Assembly (NCBI RefSeq): GCF_900142275.1
Contig: NZ_FRAI01000008.1
Coordinates: 1-64,000 of the forward strand
Direction of reading: 5' to 3'
DNA from: Anaerobranca californiensis DSM 14826
GTDB lineage: Bacteria > Bacillota > Proteinivoracia > Proteinivoracales > Proteinivoracaceae
Length of the DNA stretch: 64,000 nucleotides
Shown here in pieces: positions 35,831 through 44,983 of this stretch (its first letter is position 1; every line of letters begins with the position of its first letter). The position numbers and the translations under genes were made by a program. The notes beneath the pieces were generated by a model, which worked only from the letters and a program-made list of their open reading frames with translations, made no database searches and was not told the DNA's origin.

Positions 35831-36391
35831 TTAAAACTGTACTAAAGAATATAATTCATCCTTTTGTTCTTGATTAACACCTATATATCGGAGAGTTATT
35901 TTTTGAGAACTATGATTGAATGTATCCATAATTAGACCTATGTTATATTGAGAAATCTTATATGTCCAATAACCCCATGTTTTTCTTAAACTATGGGTAC
36001 CAAAATTTTCAATTCCTACGAAATTTGCTCCTTCTTTGAGTACCCTATATGCTTGAATTCTTCCTAAATGTCCTCCTTTAATACTAGTGAAAAAATAATC
36101 ATTATAATTAAGATTTGTTTTTAATAAATATTCTTTAATACTCTTTTTTAAGGCATCATTGAGTTTTATTTTCTTTTCTTTGCCAGTTTTTTTTTCGATA
36201 ATTATTAAATATTCTCTAAAATTACCTTTTTCATTTATTACATCTTTTATTTTCAAAGGAAGAATATCACTAATCCGAAGTCCCGTATTTAATCCAAACT
36301 TAAATAACAATCCATATTTATGATTTCTTGAATTTAAATAAAGATACATTTTTTCTATCTTCTTTTTATCTCTAATTGGTTCAACGGTCAT
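35831..36391 (-). CDS. small tyrosine recombinase (FimB/FimE-sized DNA invertase-like)
   Basis: The 186-residue protein is a bare catalytic domain of the tyrosine recombinase family. All active residues are visible: R39 in TGLRISD, a lysine in the EKKTGKEKK hairpin (K68 or K71), H133 and R136 in THSLRKTWG, H160 in FNHSS and the nucleophile Y169 in TLRYIG. There is no SAM-like N-terminal DNA-binding domain, and the size matches FimB/FimE-type invertases (about 200 residues). The gene is enclosed by two identical 30-bp palindromes in inverted orientation. A strong AGGAGG precedes the ATG. Confidence 0.9.
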   Translation of the reverse strand: MTVEPIRDKKKIEKMYLYLNSRNHKYGLLFKFGLNTGLRISDILPLKIKDVINEKGNFREYLIIIEKKTGKEKKIKLNDALKKSIKEYLLKTNLNYNDYFFTSIKGGHLGRIQAYRVLKEGANFVGIENFGTHSLRKTWGYWTYKISQYNIGLIMDTFNHSSQKITLRYIGVNQEQKDELYSLVQF

Positions 36392-36427
36392 AAAAAAACC
36401 TCCTAATTAAATTAATTTAAATAAGTT

Positions 36428-36457
36428 AATGTAACAATTTGAATAAATTGTTACATT
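36428..36457. repeat. right copy of the 30-bp inverted site
   Basis: The arms AATGTAACAATTT and AAATTGTTACATT flank GAAT, the reverse complement of the left copy (35738-35767). The two copies are identical over all 30 bases as inverted repeats, and their outer flanks differ. The stretch from here to 36553 holds another AT-rich inverted repeat (CATACATATA with TATATGTACATG, about 36475-36507) and no gene. Confidence 0.8.
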
Positions 36458-36553
36458 AAAAAAATAAATAAACCACATACATATATTTATTTTTATATGT
36501 ACATGGCTTATTTTAATGATAACATAAATTATTAACCTTTTGAAAAGCAAAAT

Positions 36554-36835
36554 ATGCCATCATCTAATATCAGCTTTTTTTTAAAATTTATCAAAAAGAG
36601 GAGTTTTTACTATCATGTCAAATATAAATATTATGTCAATTATTTTTTAGCCTTTTTACTAATTATACCACTGGCAATTGATGGTGGTTTACAATACTTA
36701 GGATTTTTTACTAGTAATAATCCTAGAAGGTTTGTAACTGGAATACTCGGTGGTATAGCAACAATCATTTTTTTGAAATCTGCCATAGATTTAGGTTACT
36801 ACCATGGTAAAATTGTAAAAAATTGGTTAAAATAA
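36554..36835 (+). CDS. DUF2085-like membrane protein, degenerate N-terminus
   Basis: The 93-residue product has the core of DUF2085 membrane proteins: LLIIPLAIDGGLQYLGFFTSNNPRRFVTGILGG, followed by a second helix. Relatives have an N-terminal Cys/His motif with a CARCTG-type segment before the first helix. Here this region reads RSFYYHVKYKYYVNY with no cysteine, and the ATG has only a poor ribosome binding site. The gene may be truncated or decaying at its 5' end. It lies just right of the putative invertible segment and points away from it. Confidence 0.55.
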   Translation: MPSSNISFFLKFIKKRSFYYHVKYKYYVNYFLAFLLIIPLAIDGGLQYLGFFTSNNPRRFVTGILGGIATIIFLKSAIDLGYYHGKIVKNWLK

Positions 36836-36836
36836 C

Positions 36837-36873
36837 AACCCTGACACTAAATTTAGTGTCAGGGTTTATTTTT
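36837..36873. terminator. bidirectional terminator
   Basis: AACCCTGACACTAAA pairs perfectly with TTTAGTGTCAGGGTT and is followed by TATTTTT on the plus strand. It ends the DUF2085-like gene and can serve the convergent chemoreceptor gene. Confidence 0.85.
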
Positions 36874-36877
36874 GGGG

Positions 36878-38641
36878 TTATACTTTAAATCTATCAACAG
36901 AATCCATTAAATCTTTAGCTATTTCCCTCAAACTTTGAGCAGTTACTGATACCTCTTGGGAGGAAGCAGTTAATTCTTGGGATGATGCTGCCACTTCTTC
37001 AGTAGCTGCCGCTGTTTCTTCTGTTACTGCACTTACCTGTTCCGCTTTTTCCATTACTCCATCCTTTGATTTTATCATATCATCAACGGCAGTAAATGTT
37101 TTTGTCATAAGGGGGGCTATGTTATTTACTGATTGGATTATATCTCCAAAGGAAGCTACAGTTTTTTCTATAGACTTGGCTTGATTATTTACCGATTGTT
37201 CTACTGTCATTGATGTCTGGATTACCTCATCAGTATCTTTAGTGATGGAATTGACTAAACTAATTATTTGTTCTGTAGATTTTCTAGATTCATCCGCTAA
37301 TTTCCTTACTTCTTCTGCTACTACAGCAAAACCTCGACCATGTTCCCCTGCCCTTGCCGCTTCTATGGCGGCATTTAATGCTAATAAATTAGTTTGCTCT
37401 GAAATATTAGAAATTAAAGTTGATATACCACTTATTTCTTTTATGGAGTTTGTTAAATTTTTCACTTTATCTACAACTAGCTCAAAGGCTTCTTTAATAC
37501 CTTCTATGGAGTTTACTAACCCTTCCATTTCTTTTTTACCAATATTAGCTTTAGTTTGAGTATTTTCTGTCTCTAACTTCATATTTTCTAAAGCAGTATT
37601 TACATTTTCTATATTACCGGATAACTGGTTTAAAGAACGGACTATTGCTTCTAAATCTTGGGCTTGGCTAGATGTCCCTTCTGCTACTTGGTTCATAGTT
37701 GATGCAAGTTCCTGGGATGAAGCAGCCATTTGTCCTGAAGCAGTAGCTAAAGATTCTGAACTAACATTGAGTTGATTTGATTTTTCTTTAATATTTTTTA
37801 TTATATTTTCCATTGATTCTATCATTTCTTCTACTGCTTTTGCCATTTCCCCTAATTCATCCTGCCTTTTAAGGAGTTTTTCCGATACATTATTTGTCAA
37901 ATCACCCTTTGCCATACTTTGAATGTTTCCCTTTATCATAGCAATTCCTTTAGTAATCCTAATTCTAATAAATATAAAGTAACCGATTATTGCTAATACC
38001 ATAATAGCTAATGCTACAGTAATTATTTCCCTAAAATACCTAAAGACTAATCCATTTATATAACTCATTGGGTATCCTATGAAGAACATACCCACTATAT
38101 TACCACCAATATCCCTTAACTCTACATAATATGTACTATATCTTTCTCCAAAGATATTTCCTGTTCCACTATACCTTAATCCTCTTTTTAAAACTTGTTC
38201 AATGACATCCTCTGGTGCCTTTGTCCCTACTTGCCTTACTCCATTATCTACTATAGTAGTAGCGATCCTTGTATCCCGGGCGAAAATAGTAACTTCTCCA
38301 TTTGTACTCCTTTTTATGGTATTAACCAACTCATTATTGTCATTGATCAAAGTTATTCCTTTGTATAAACGGTCACCTTCAATTCGCCAGTTTCCTGGAT
38401 ACCTTGCATCGATTATTTCTAATGCTAAATTGGCATTAGATTGTAACGATATTGTTGTCAGTAAATCATTAATAGTATTATAAACTTGGTATATTATCCC
38501 TGTTACTAAAACTATTGTAGTAATGATATAGATCAAAATGATCTTCGACCCCAAACCTAGCTTAAAACCTTTAAAACTTGTAACCTTTTTATTACTTAGC
38601 CCCCTTTTTACCTTATCTAATAGTTTCTTAAATGGCTTCAT
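36878..38641 (-). CDS. methyl-accepting chemotaxis protein with a Cache-type sensory domain
   Basis: The 587-residue receptor has a first membrane helix (about 30-50), an extracellular single-Cache-like domain (about 55-200, with [35 protein letters not shown]), a second helix (about 205-227), HAMP, and a signalling coiled coil with the tip [38 protein letters not shown]. The Cache domain would bind a small external ligand that cannot be named. Three [18 protein letters not shown] methylation regions are near the C-terminus. It has its own terminator region. Confidence 0.93.
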   Translation of the reverse strand: MKPFKKLLDKVKRGLSNKKVTSFKGFKLGLGSKIILIYIITTIVLVTGIIYQVYNTINDLLTTISLQSNANLALEIIDARYPGNWRIEGDRLYKGITLINDNNELVNTIKRSTNGEVTIFARDTRIATTIVDNGVRQVGTKAPEDVIEQVLKRGLRYSGTGNIFGERYSTYYVELRDIGGNIVGMFFIGYPMSYINGLVFRYFREIITVALAIMVLAIIGYFIFIRIRITKGIAMIKGNIQSMAKGDLTNNVSEKLLKRQDELGEMAKAVEEMIESMENIIKNIKEKSNQLNVSSESLATASGQMAASSQELASTMNQVAEGTSSQAQDLEAIVRSLNQLSGNIENVNTALENMKLETENTQTKANIGKKEMEGLVNSIEGIKEAFELVVDKVKNLTNSIKEISGISTLISNISEQTNLLALNAAIEAARAGEHGRGFAVVAEEVRKLADESRKSTEQIISLVNSITKDTDEVIQTSMTVEQSVNNQAKSIEKTVASFGDIIQSVNNIAPLMTKTFTAVDDMIKSKDGVMEKAEQVSAVTEETAAATEEVAASSQELTASSQEVSVTAQSLREIAKDLMDSVDRFKV

Positions 38642-38772
38642 TTAATCCCTCCACATTACAAATTTTAATTAAGGCTGTTTTTTCGATAATTAAATTTTAG
38701 CAAATTTAATATTATTTGCCTAGATTTTCACTTAACTAAATTGTCTTTTAAACTTAATACTTTAGTATTAAT

Positions 38773-38806
38773 AAAAAAACTGACACCTTTAGGTATCAGT
38801 TTTTAT
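38773..38806 (-). terminator. intrinsic terminator after the ferredoxin gene
   Basis: On the minus strand AAAACTGATACC pairs with GGTGTCAGTTTT and is followed by TTTATT. Confidence 0.8.
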
Positions 38807-38813
38807 TAAAGGT

Positions 38814-39053
38814 CTAACAACTGCAACATCCACAACCAGAGCTTTCTTTTCCTCCAATGTCGCCAACATATTGAATTGCATTAACAGGACATAACTTCTG
38901 ACATCCTCTACATCCATAAACACAACCTTCTGGATAAACTACCACTGGTCTTTCCCCTTCTAATTTATAAACTCCATGGCTACATTTATTAAAACAAGCA
39001 TTACATTCAATACAAAGTTCATAATCAATTACTGGATACCAACTTTTTGCCAT
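38814..39053 (-). CDS. 4Fe-4S ferredoxin-like protein with a Cys-rich tail
   Basis: The 79-residue protein carries two ferredoxin-type cysteine sets: CIECNACFNKC near residue 14 and CVYGCRGCQKLCP near residue 44, enough for two [4Fe-4S] clusters, although the second set is irregular. It ends in GCGCCSC, an unusual extra cysteine cluster that may bind another metal. The gene is 17 bases after the end of potD's upstream neighbour region and read in its own direction of the same strand, but has no obvious role in polyamine uptake. It could be an electron carrier or a metallochaperone-like protein. Confidence 0.8.
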   Translation of the reverse strand: MAKSWYPVIDYELCIECNACFNKCSHGVYKLEGERPVVVYPEGCVYGCRGCQKLCPVNAIQYVGDIGGKESSGCGCCSC

Positions 39054-39070
39054 TTAAATCCTCTCCCTAT

Positions 39071-40108
39071 TTATTGATTTTTAATTTCTCTCCAAACTCT
39101 ACTATATACATCTAAGAAAGGTCCTAAGTCGATAAATATCTCTGCTTTCTTTATTACTTCATCACTGAGGTAAAGTATAGGATTATTTTTAGTTTCAGTA
39201 TCTAACCCTTCCCAAGCAGCTTTGTGGGGGGTAGAGTAACCGATATATTCAATATTTGCCTTTGCAACATCGGGTCTAAGCATGTAGTTTATAAATTTTT
39301 CTGCATTTTCTTTGTTCCTAGCACCTTTGGGGATGGCCATGTTATCTATAAATAGATTACTTCCTTCTTTGGGAACGATGTAATGAAATCTAGGGTCTTC
39401 AGAAATAACCTGCATTGCTTCTCCAGACCAAGTTACAAAAAAGACCGCTTGCCCTTCCATAATCATATCTTTACCTTCATCATTTACATATACCGGGTTT
39501 ACTTCTGACCTTTGTTTTATTAACAATCTCTTTGCTTCCTCAAGCTCTTGTTCATTTTTAGAGTTTATAGAATAGCCGAGGTAATTTAAAGCAACGGCTA
39601 AAGTATCTCTCATACTATCAATCATAAAAACTTGATTTTTGTTGGCAGGATCAAAAACTACACTCCAGCTATCAACATTCCCCTGTACCTTTTCAGTATT
39701 GTATAAAATACCTAATGTTCCCCAGACATAAGGTACAGAATACTTATTTTCCGGATCAAAGTTCATGTTTTTAAAATTATCCATGATATATTTGTAGTTG
39801 GGAATATTATTGAAGTCTATTTCTTCTAACATATCCTCACTGATGAGTTTAGCGATCATGTAATCCGATGGGAATATAAGGTCATATTTACCACCGGCTT
39901 TTAATCGGGCGTACATGGACTCATTGGTATCATATTCATCATAAATAACTTTAATTCCATACTCTTTTTCAAAATCCCGGACTAAGTCCATGTCAATAAA
40001 ATCTCCCCAATTAAAAATGTACAAAACTTCTTTACTAGATGAGCTGCAGCCTGTCAATGCTGAAAAAACCAAGATAATTGCTAGTATGCTCAACATAATT
40101 TTTTTCAT
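39071..40108 (-). CDS. potD: spermidine/putrescine ABC transporter substrate-binding lipoprotein
   Basis: The 345-residue binding protein has a lipoprotein signal ending in the lipobox LTGC (C21), so it is anchored outside the membrane. The mature part matches PotD: LYIFNWGDFIDMDLVRDFEKEYG, YDLIFPSDYMIAKL and VPYVWGTLGILYN. I start at the ATG at 40108 because GGGAGGAG lies just upstream inside the end of potC, whose stop codon is one base away. It is the last gene of the potABCD run. Confidence 0.94.
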   Translation of the reverse strand: MKKIMLSILAIILVFSALTGCSSSSKEVLYIFNWGDFIDMDLVRDFEKEYGIKVIYDEYDTNESMYARLKAGGKYDLIFPSDYMIAKLISEDMLEEIDFNNIPNYKYIMDNFKNMNFDPENKYSVPYVWGTLGILYNTEKVQGNVDSWSVVFDPANKNQVFMIDSMRDTLAVALNYLGYSINSKNEQELEEAKRLLIKQRSEVNPVYVNDEGKDMIMEGQAVFFVTWSGEAMQVISEDPRFHYIVPKEGSNLFIDNMAIPKGARNKENAEKFINYMLRPDVAKANIEYIGYSTPHKAAWEGLDTETKNNPILYLSDEVIKKAEIFIDLGPFLDVYSRVWREIKNQ

Positions 40109-40109
40109 T

Positions 40110-40892
40110 TTAATGCTCCTCCCTCTTTTCTTGATCATTTTGTAAGTTTATCAATACTAGTAATATCAAAACACTAAAAAATAGTAGTGTTGACAAAGCG
40201 TTTATTGTAGGGTTTATTCCCCGCCTTGCCATAGAAAATATAGTTATAGAAAGATTGGATACCCCTTGTCCTGTGGTAAAAAAGCTTATTACAAAATCGT
40301 CGATAGACAGGGAAAAAGCAATTAACGCCCCAGTTATAATCCCCGGTGTTATTTGGGGTAAGATTACTTTCCTAATTGCGTAAAAGGGTTCTGCACCTAA
40401 ATCCATGGCTGCCTCTAAGGTATTGGCGGGAAGTTGTTTAAGTTTAGGTAGTACAGATAATATGACATAAGGAATACAAAAGGTTATATGGGCTAACAAC
40501 AGGGTGATGAACCCTAAGGGGATTTTGAAAAATATAAATAGCAGCATCAGGGACAGACCTGTCAAGATATCAGGGTTTAAAACCGGTAAGTAATTTAAAT
40601 TTAATACTATCTGTCTTTCAAGGTACTTCATTTTATAAATACCAATAGCTGCTAATGTCCCCATTATAGTTGAAATTGTTGCAGCAAGTACTGCTATTAT
40701 TAAGGTATACCTTAAAGATAGGAGTATTTGCTGATTGCTAAAAAGTTCCCGATACCACCTTAATGTAAAACCTTCCCATGATGTCCTAGACCTAGAATCG
40801 TTAAAGGAAAATATTACCAATACCAATATAGGGGCATAAAGGAAAAGGTAGATGAGGAAGAGATAGATTCTTTTCAATAACCTAATTACCAT
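40110..40892 (-). CDS. potC: spermidine/putrescine ABC transporter permease PotC
   Basis: The 260-residue membrane protein has six hydrophobic helices and the ATPase-contact (EAA) loop NTLEAAMDLGAEPFYAIRKVILPQITPGI. It forms the membrane channel with PotB. It overlaps potB by seven bases, and its stop codon is one base from the potD start, so the operon is tightly coupled. Confidence 0.94.
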   Translation of the reverse strand: MVIRLLKRIYLFLIYLFLYAPILVLVIFSFNDSRSRTSWEGFTLRWYRELFSNQQILLSLRYTLIIAVLAATISTIMGTLAAIGIYKMKYLERQIVLNLNYLPVLNPDILTGLSLMLLFIFFKIPLGFITLLLAHITFCIPYVILSVLPKLKQLPANTLEAAMDLGAEPFYAIRKVILPQITPGIITGALIAFSLSIDDFVISFFTTGQGVSNLSITIFSMARRGINPTINALSTLLFFSVLILLVLINLQNDQEKREEH

Positions 40893-41731
40893 ATAGAGCC
40901 CTCCTCTTCCTTATCGACATTTTTTTGAAGTAAAAACATAAACAATAAAATGAATGTCATCATTATGATAGAAACCGCTGAACCAAAATTCCAATTGTAT
41001 TCCCCTAAAAATTGCTGTTCAATGAGGTTACCGATCATCTCAACCCTTCCTCCCCCTAATAATCTAGGGATAACAAAGGTTGTAACAGCAGGCATAAATA
41101 CCATTGTAATACCGGAAATTACCCCTGGGAGGCTTAATGGGAAAATTACCCTTGTAAAGGTAATAAATTTATTGGCCCCTAAGTCCGCTGCCGCTTCTAA
41201 AACCCTCTTATCCATTTTTACTAAAACGGTATAAATGGGAAGGATCATGAAAGGCAAAAAGTTATAAACCATACCTAAAACAACGGCTGTTTCGGTATAT
41301 AATATATTGACAGTAGGGAGTCCTAATCTAATTAAAATTCCATTTAGTATCCCTTCCCGGCTTAAAATTGACATCCAGGCATAGGTCCTAATTAAAAAAT
41401 TCATCCACATAGGTACTATTAACAGTAATACTAAATTATTTCTTGTAACCCCTTTCATTTTGCTTAAAATCATGGCTAGGGGGTATCCAAGAATCAAACA
41501 GATAATTGTCGTTACTAAAGCTAAGCAAAGGGATCTTAAAAGTATGTTAATAAATATCTTGGAATCAGAGTACCCTGATCCAGTAAAGAAAGTTTTAAAG
41601 TGGTGTAATGTAAATCTTGTGGTGCCATCTAGATCTTGATAAGTAACACTATAATAGAGGGTTAACAACAGGGGCAGCACTATGAAGATTAACATGAAAA
41701 CTACATAGGGGTAAGCTATCCATTTTTTCAT
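40886..41731 (-). CDS. potB: spermidine/putrescine ABC transporter permease PotB
   Basis: The 281-residue membrane protein has six helices and the EAA loop [30 protein letters not shown]. It pairs with PotC to form the polyamine channel. Its ATG overlaps the end of potA by four bases, and its end overlaps potC by seven bases. Confidence 0.94.
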   Translation of the reverse strand: MKKWIAYPYVVFMLIFIVLPLLLTLYYSVTYQDLDGTTRFTLHHFKTFFTGSGYSDSKIFINILLRSLCLALVTTIICLILGYPLAMILSKMKGVTRNNLVLLLIVPMWMNFLIRTYAWMSILSREGILNGILIRLGLPTVNILYTETAVVLGMVYNFLPFMILPIYTVLVKMDKRVLEAAADLGANKFITFTRVIFPLSLPGVISGITMVFMPAVTTFVIPRLLGGGRVEMIGNLIEQQFLGEYNWNFGSAVSIIMMTFILLFMFLLQKNVDKEEEGSIW

Positions 41732-42771
41732 CGTTTTTTCCCCATTATGTGTATTGCTTCTGGTCCAATATTGATCCCAACCCTATTTCCCACCGGCACC
41801 ATATCGGTACTGTGAATTTTCCAACTATATCCATTGCTATCCACTTCCATTTCATAGTGGACCCCTTTAAAAATCACCGACTGTACTACTCCCTGGAGCA
41901 TTCCCTCTTGTTCTTTAACTATCTGTATATCTTCTGGCCTTACCACAACATCTACTTCTTCATTTTCCCTAAACCCTTTGTCTATACATTTGAACCGATT
42001 ACCGCCAAAGGAAACATCGTAGTCATTGTGCATTATTCCAGAAATTATATTGCTTTCTCCGATAAAATCAGCTACAAAGGCATTTTTCGGTTCGTTGTAG
42101 ATATCAGTAGGAGTACCTATTTGTTGAATTTTCCCTTTATCCATTACTACTATGGTATCTGACATCGTTAAGGCCTCTTCTTGATCATGGGTTACATAAA
42201 CAAAGGTTATTCCTAACTTTTTTTGCATGTTTTTTAGTTCTATTTGCATTTCTTTACGGAGTTTTAGGTCTAGGGCTCCTAAAGGTTCATCTAAAAGGAG
42301 TACCTTAGGTTCATTTACCAGAGATCTTGCTATAGCTATCCGCTGCTGCTGACCACCACTTAAAGACTCTACATCCCTTTTTTCAAGGCCTTCTAACCCA
42401 ACTATAGCCAACATTTGTTTGACTTTTTCCTCTATGGTCTTTTTAGGGAGCTTTTTTATTTTTAGACCAAAGGCGATGTTTTCAAAGACATTTAAATGGG
42501 GAAAAAGGGCATACTTTTGAAAAACAGTGTTTATTTGCCTTTTATATGGCGGTAGATCATTTATCCTTTGGTTTAAGAAAAATATATCCCCTTTAGTAGG
42601 ATTTTCAAATCCTCCAATCATCCTCAATATAGTTGTTTTTCCACATCCGCTAGGGCCTAATAAAGTTAAAAATTCGTTTTCTTTAATATACAAATTTAAG
42701 TTTTCAATAACTGTATGATCTCCATAACTCTTACTTATATTTACAAGGTTAATTAAAGGATTATTCATCAC
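41728..42771 (-). CDS. potA: spermidine/putrescine ABC transporter ATPase PotA
   Basis: The 347-residue ATPase has Walker [10 protein letters not shown], the signature [15 protein letters not shown], Walker [13 protein letters not shown], and a C-terminal TOBE domain (about 280-345) for regulation. It is the first transport gene of the operon, about 30 bases after the cupin-type regulator gene. Confidence 0.95.
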   Translation of the reverse strand: MMNNPLINLVNISKSYGDHTVIENLNLYIKENEFLTLLGPSGCGKTTILRMIGGFENPTKGDIFFLNQRINDLPPYKRQINTVFQKYALFPHLNVFENIAFGLKIKKLPKKTIEEKVKQMLAIVGLEGLEKRDVESLSGGQQQRIAIARSLVNEPKVLLLDEPLGALDLKLRKEMQIELKNMQKKLGITFVYVTHDQEEALTMSDTIVVMDKGKIQQIGTPTDIYNEPKNAFVADFIGESNIISGIMHNDYDVSFGGNRFKCIDKGFRENEEVDVVVRPEDIQIVKEQEGMLQGVVQSVIFKGVHYEMEVDSNGYSWKIHSTDMVPVGNRVGINIGPEAIHIMGKKR

Positions 42772-42804
42772 AACCCCCCTCTCCTTTCTATATTATTCCT
42801 CCCA

Positions 42805-43344
42805 TTAAAATGAAGGTGGTGAGCTTATCCATAAGACCTTTGCTTCAGTTTTACCTCCATTTACTATTTGGTGATTGGTATTGCTTTTAAAATAAAAAGA
42901 TTCCCCTTTTTTACAGCGGTATTTTTTGTCCCTGTAGTTTATATTTATCACCCCGGAAAGGACATAGCCGAATTCTTCACCTTCATGGGCAGCTTCTTGG
43001 TGATAGCTGCCCCCTGGCTCTATTGTCAGTAAAATCGGTTCCATGATATTTTTTTGGGCATTAGGTACCAACCATTTAACATTAAATTTTAAATTTTCAT
43101 TATCTGTTTCAAAAATGTCTTCCGGCTTAAAAACGATTTTTTCTTCTTTTTCCTCGCTAAAAAAAGTTTTTAAATCACTACCTAAGCATTCTAATATGTC
43201 TTGTAATGTGACGATAGATGGTGATGTTAAATTCCTTTCAACTTGGGAGATAAAACCCTTAGAAAGCTCACATCTTAAAGCTACATCCTCTTGGGTAAGG
43301 CCTTTGTCTATTCTCATTTGCTTTAGTTTTTTACCGATATCCAT
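42805..43344 (-). CDS. XRE-cupin transcriptional regulator (PuuR-like), probable polyamine repressor
   Basis: The 179-residue protein joins an N-terminal XRE helix-turn-helix (about 5-62, GLTQEDVALRCELSKGFISQVERN) to a C-terminal cupin domain (about 105-175, GGSYHQEAAHEGEEFGYVLSG). This arrangement is that of PuuR, which senses putrescine. I start at the ATG at 43344, six bases after GGAGGA. It is the first gene of the operon with potABCD, so autoregulation by polyamine is likely. Repeated GTTTA/TAAAC half-sites lie between its promoter and its start. Confidence 0.88.
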   Translation of the reverse strand: MDIGKKLKQMRIDKGLTQEDVALRCELSKGFISQVERNLTSPSIVTLQDILECLGSDLKTFFSEEKEEKIVFKPEDIFETDNENLKFNVKWLVPNAQKNIMEPILLTIEPGGSYHQEAAHEGEEFGYVLSGVININYRDKKYRCKKGESFYFKSNTNHQIVNGGKTEAKVLWISSPPSF

Positions 43345-43386
43345 AACTAATTCCTCCAATTTACAAGGTTAGAGGTAATTTATTGC

Positions 43387-43414
43387 TAAACCTTATGTTT
43401 ACTTTTACTAAACA
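43387..43414. promoter_or_regulatory. repeated half-sites, probable operator of the pot operon
   Basis: TAAACCTTATGTTTA (43387-43401) and TGTTTACTTTTACTAAACA (43396-43414) overlap, giving three alternating GTTTA/TAAAC half-sites right after the -10 box. The position fits repression of the operon by its own first gene product. Confidence 0.45.
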
Positions 43415-43423
43415 AGTAATTTT

Positions 43424-43451
43424 ATTATACATTTTTCAAAAATTTTTTCAA
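43424..43451 (-). promoter_or_regulatory. promoter of the puuR-like/pot operon
   Basis: On the minus strand TTGAAA and TATAAT are separated by 16 bases, and TG stands directly before the -10 box. The start of transcription would fall about 70 bases before the regulator gene. Confidence 0.6.
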
Positions 43452-43470
43452 TAGATTTAATTGATTTTTT

Positions 43471-43524
43471 AAAATAAAAAATAATGGCTAAAATGGGGGG
43501 TTGACCTTCATTTTAGCCATTATT
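43471..43524 (-). terminator. intrinsic terminator of degV
   Basis: AATAATGGCTAAAATG pairs perfectly with CATTTTAGCCATTATT. On the minus strand it is followed by TTTTATTTT. Confidence 0.85.
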
Positions 43525-43546
43525 TAGCTTTTTGATTTTTAATTTT

Positions 43547-44407
43547 TTAACCAATCTCTTCTTTTGTATAATAAACGATTCCTAAGGCACCTGGCCCTAC
43601 ATGGACTCCTATTACTGGGCCGATAGAACAAATATCTACCCCTTTATCAATTAAATTTTTTATAGTATTAGCTAATTCTTTAGCTTCTGCTTCACAGTTA
43701 ATATGATGGACTATTACTTCCCCTAATCCATACTTTTTAATATCTTCTAGAAAAATCTCCACCATTTTTTCTATGGCTTTTTTCTTACTTCTAACCTTTG
43801 TTATTACATCGGTTTTACCGTCTATTACTGTCAAAATAGGTTTTAGTTGCAATAAAGAGCCTAATAGTGCTTTAGCTGTCCCTATCCGTCCCCCTTTTCT
43901 TAAATACTCTAAGGTATCGGGAATGAAAACAAACTTACTTCTTTTAATGTTTCCTTTAACGGCTTGGACTACCTCTTCTAAAGATTTGCCTTCCTTGGCT
44001 GCTCTAGCTGCTGTGATGGCAGCATAGCCTAATTGCATGCAGTTAGACCTAGAATCAATTAATTCAATTTTGGCCTTGGGATACTTATCTAAAATCATTT
44101 CTTTAACCATATTGGCAGTACTGAATGTTCCACTCATCTCTGAAGAGATAAATACACCTATTATTTCATCACCATTCTTAACAATACTTTCAAAAAGATT
44201 ATATACATCCTCTATCATAGGTTGTGAAGATTTTGGAATTTCATCTTCCTGCTCTAACCTACTGTAAAATTCTTCATTTGTTATTTCAGTTTCTAGCACC
44301 GGTCCATCACTAAAAACGACACTTAAAGGAATGACGGAAATATCATATTCCTCCCTTAACCCTTTAGGAATATATGATGTGCTATCAACAACTACTTTTA
44401 TAGCCAT
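43547..44407 (-). CDS. DegV-family fatty acid-binding protein
   Basis: The 286-residue protein belongs to the DegV family, which binds fatty acids; some members (FakB) present them to the kinase FakA. Family landmarks are VVDSTSYIPKGLREEYDISVIPLSV, the SQP motif SSQPMIEDVYNLF, and IGPVIGVHVGPGALGIVYY at the end. The dihydroxyacetone-kinase-like partner (FakA) is not in this window. It is flanked by its own terminator and is probably monocistronic. Confidence 0.9.
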   Translation of the reverse strand: MAIKVVVDSTSYIPKGLREEYDISVIPLSVVFSDGPVLETEITNEEFYSRLEQEDEIPKSSQPMIEDVYNLFESIVKNGDEIIGVFISSEMSGTFSTANMVKEMILDKYPKAKIELIDSRSNCMQLGYAAITAARAAKEGKSLEEVVQAVKGNIKRSKFVFIPDTLEYLRKGGRIGTAKALLGSLLQLKPILTVIDGKTDVITKVRSKKKAIEKMVEIFLEDIKKYGLGEVIVHHINCEAEAKELANTIKNLIDKGVDICSIGPVIGVHVGPGALGIVYYTKEEIG

Positions 44408-44499
44408 TTTAATACCCCTTCCTTTTATTTGAAAATCTTTACTTTATATTACCATTAATTGACCTTTTTGTGAATTAACTTTTTAATTTTGTAAAAATA

Positions 44500-44535
44500 T
44501 AAAAAACGGCCCTTTGATATTTAAAGGCCGTTTTT
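44500..44535 (-). terminator. intrinsic terminator of the Mrp/NifX operon
   Basis: AAAACGGCC pairs with GGCCGTTTT with a partly paired loop. On the minus strand it is followed by TTTATATTTTT, 16 bases after the last gene of the operon. Confidence 0.85.
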
Positions 44536-44551
44536 CTTTATTATTTCTAAC

Positions 44552-44983
44552 CTATTTTTCTGGTCTTTTATGGCATAATCTGTTTTTCTTCTTACAAACC
44601 CTTTCACTATTACCACATTTAGGACAATTATACTTTTGTTGATTAAAATCATAAATTTTACCACAACTTAAACACTTAAATTGACATGAACTTGAGATGT
44701 AATTTCCACCAGTTATATGAATAGCTTTACCTTCTGTCAGTGCTTTAGCAACCTTATTCCTTGCACTGTCGATTATATTTTGGAAAGTTTGTCTAGAAAC
44801 TTCCATCCTTTCGGCACATTCTTCTTGACTTAAACCTTCAATATCTTTTAATCGCATCGCTTCAACTTCTTCAAATTTCAATTCTATTTCTTCTACTTCC
44901 CATTTCCCTTTACCTAGTGGGATAAAATAAGTATCCTTAGGAAAAAACTCAACCCTTCTACATTTTACTGGTCTTGGCATCAC
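44552..44983 (-). CDS. DUF134-family HTH protein with a zinc-ribbon tail
   Basis: The 143-residue protein begins MMPRPVKCRRVEFFP and has the DUF134 sigma-like helix-turn-helix (about 33-90, LKFEEVEAMRLKDIEGLSQEECAERMEVSRQTFQNII). A zinc ribbon (CLSCGKIYDFNQQKYNCPKC) follows. DUF134 proteins are predicted DNA-binding regulators often found with NifX-like proteins and ferredoxin-ATPases. It is the last gene of the operon and overlaps the Fur-family gene by four bases. It is a candidate for binding the palindromes before the operon. Confidence 0.85.
   Translation of the reverse strand: MMPRPVKCRRVEFFPKDTYFIPLGKGKWEVEEIELKFEEVEAMRLKDIEGLSQEECAERMEVSRQTFQNIIDSARNKVAKALTEGKAIHITGGNYISSSCQFKCLSCGKIYDFNQQKYNCPKCGNSERVCKKKNRLCHKRPEK

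Noticed and set aside
41749-42162. 137-codon ORF on the plus strand opposite potA
   Set aside because: It is a shadow of the well-supported ATPase gene; Phe/Tyr/His-rich composition is typical of antisense frames here.
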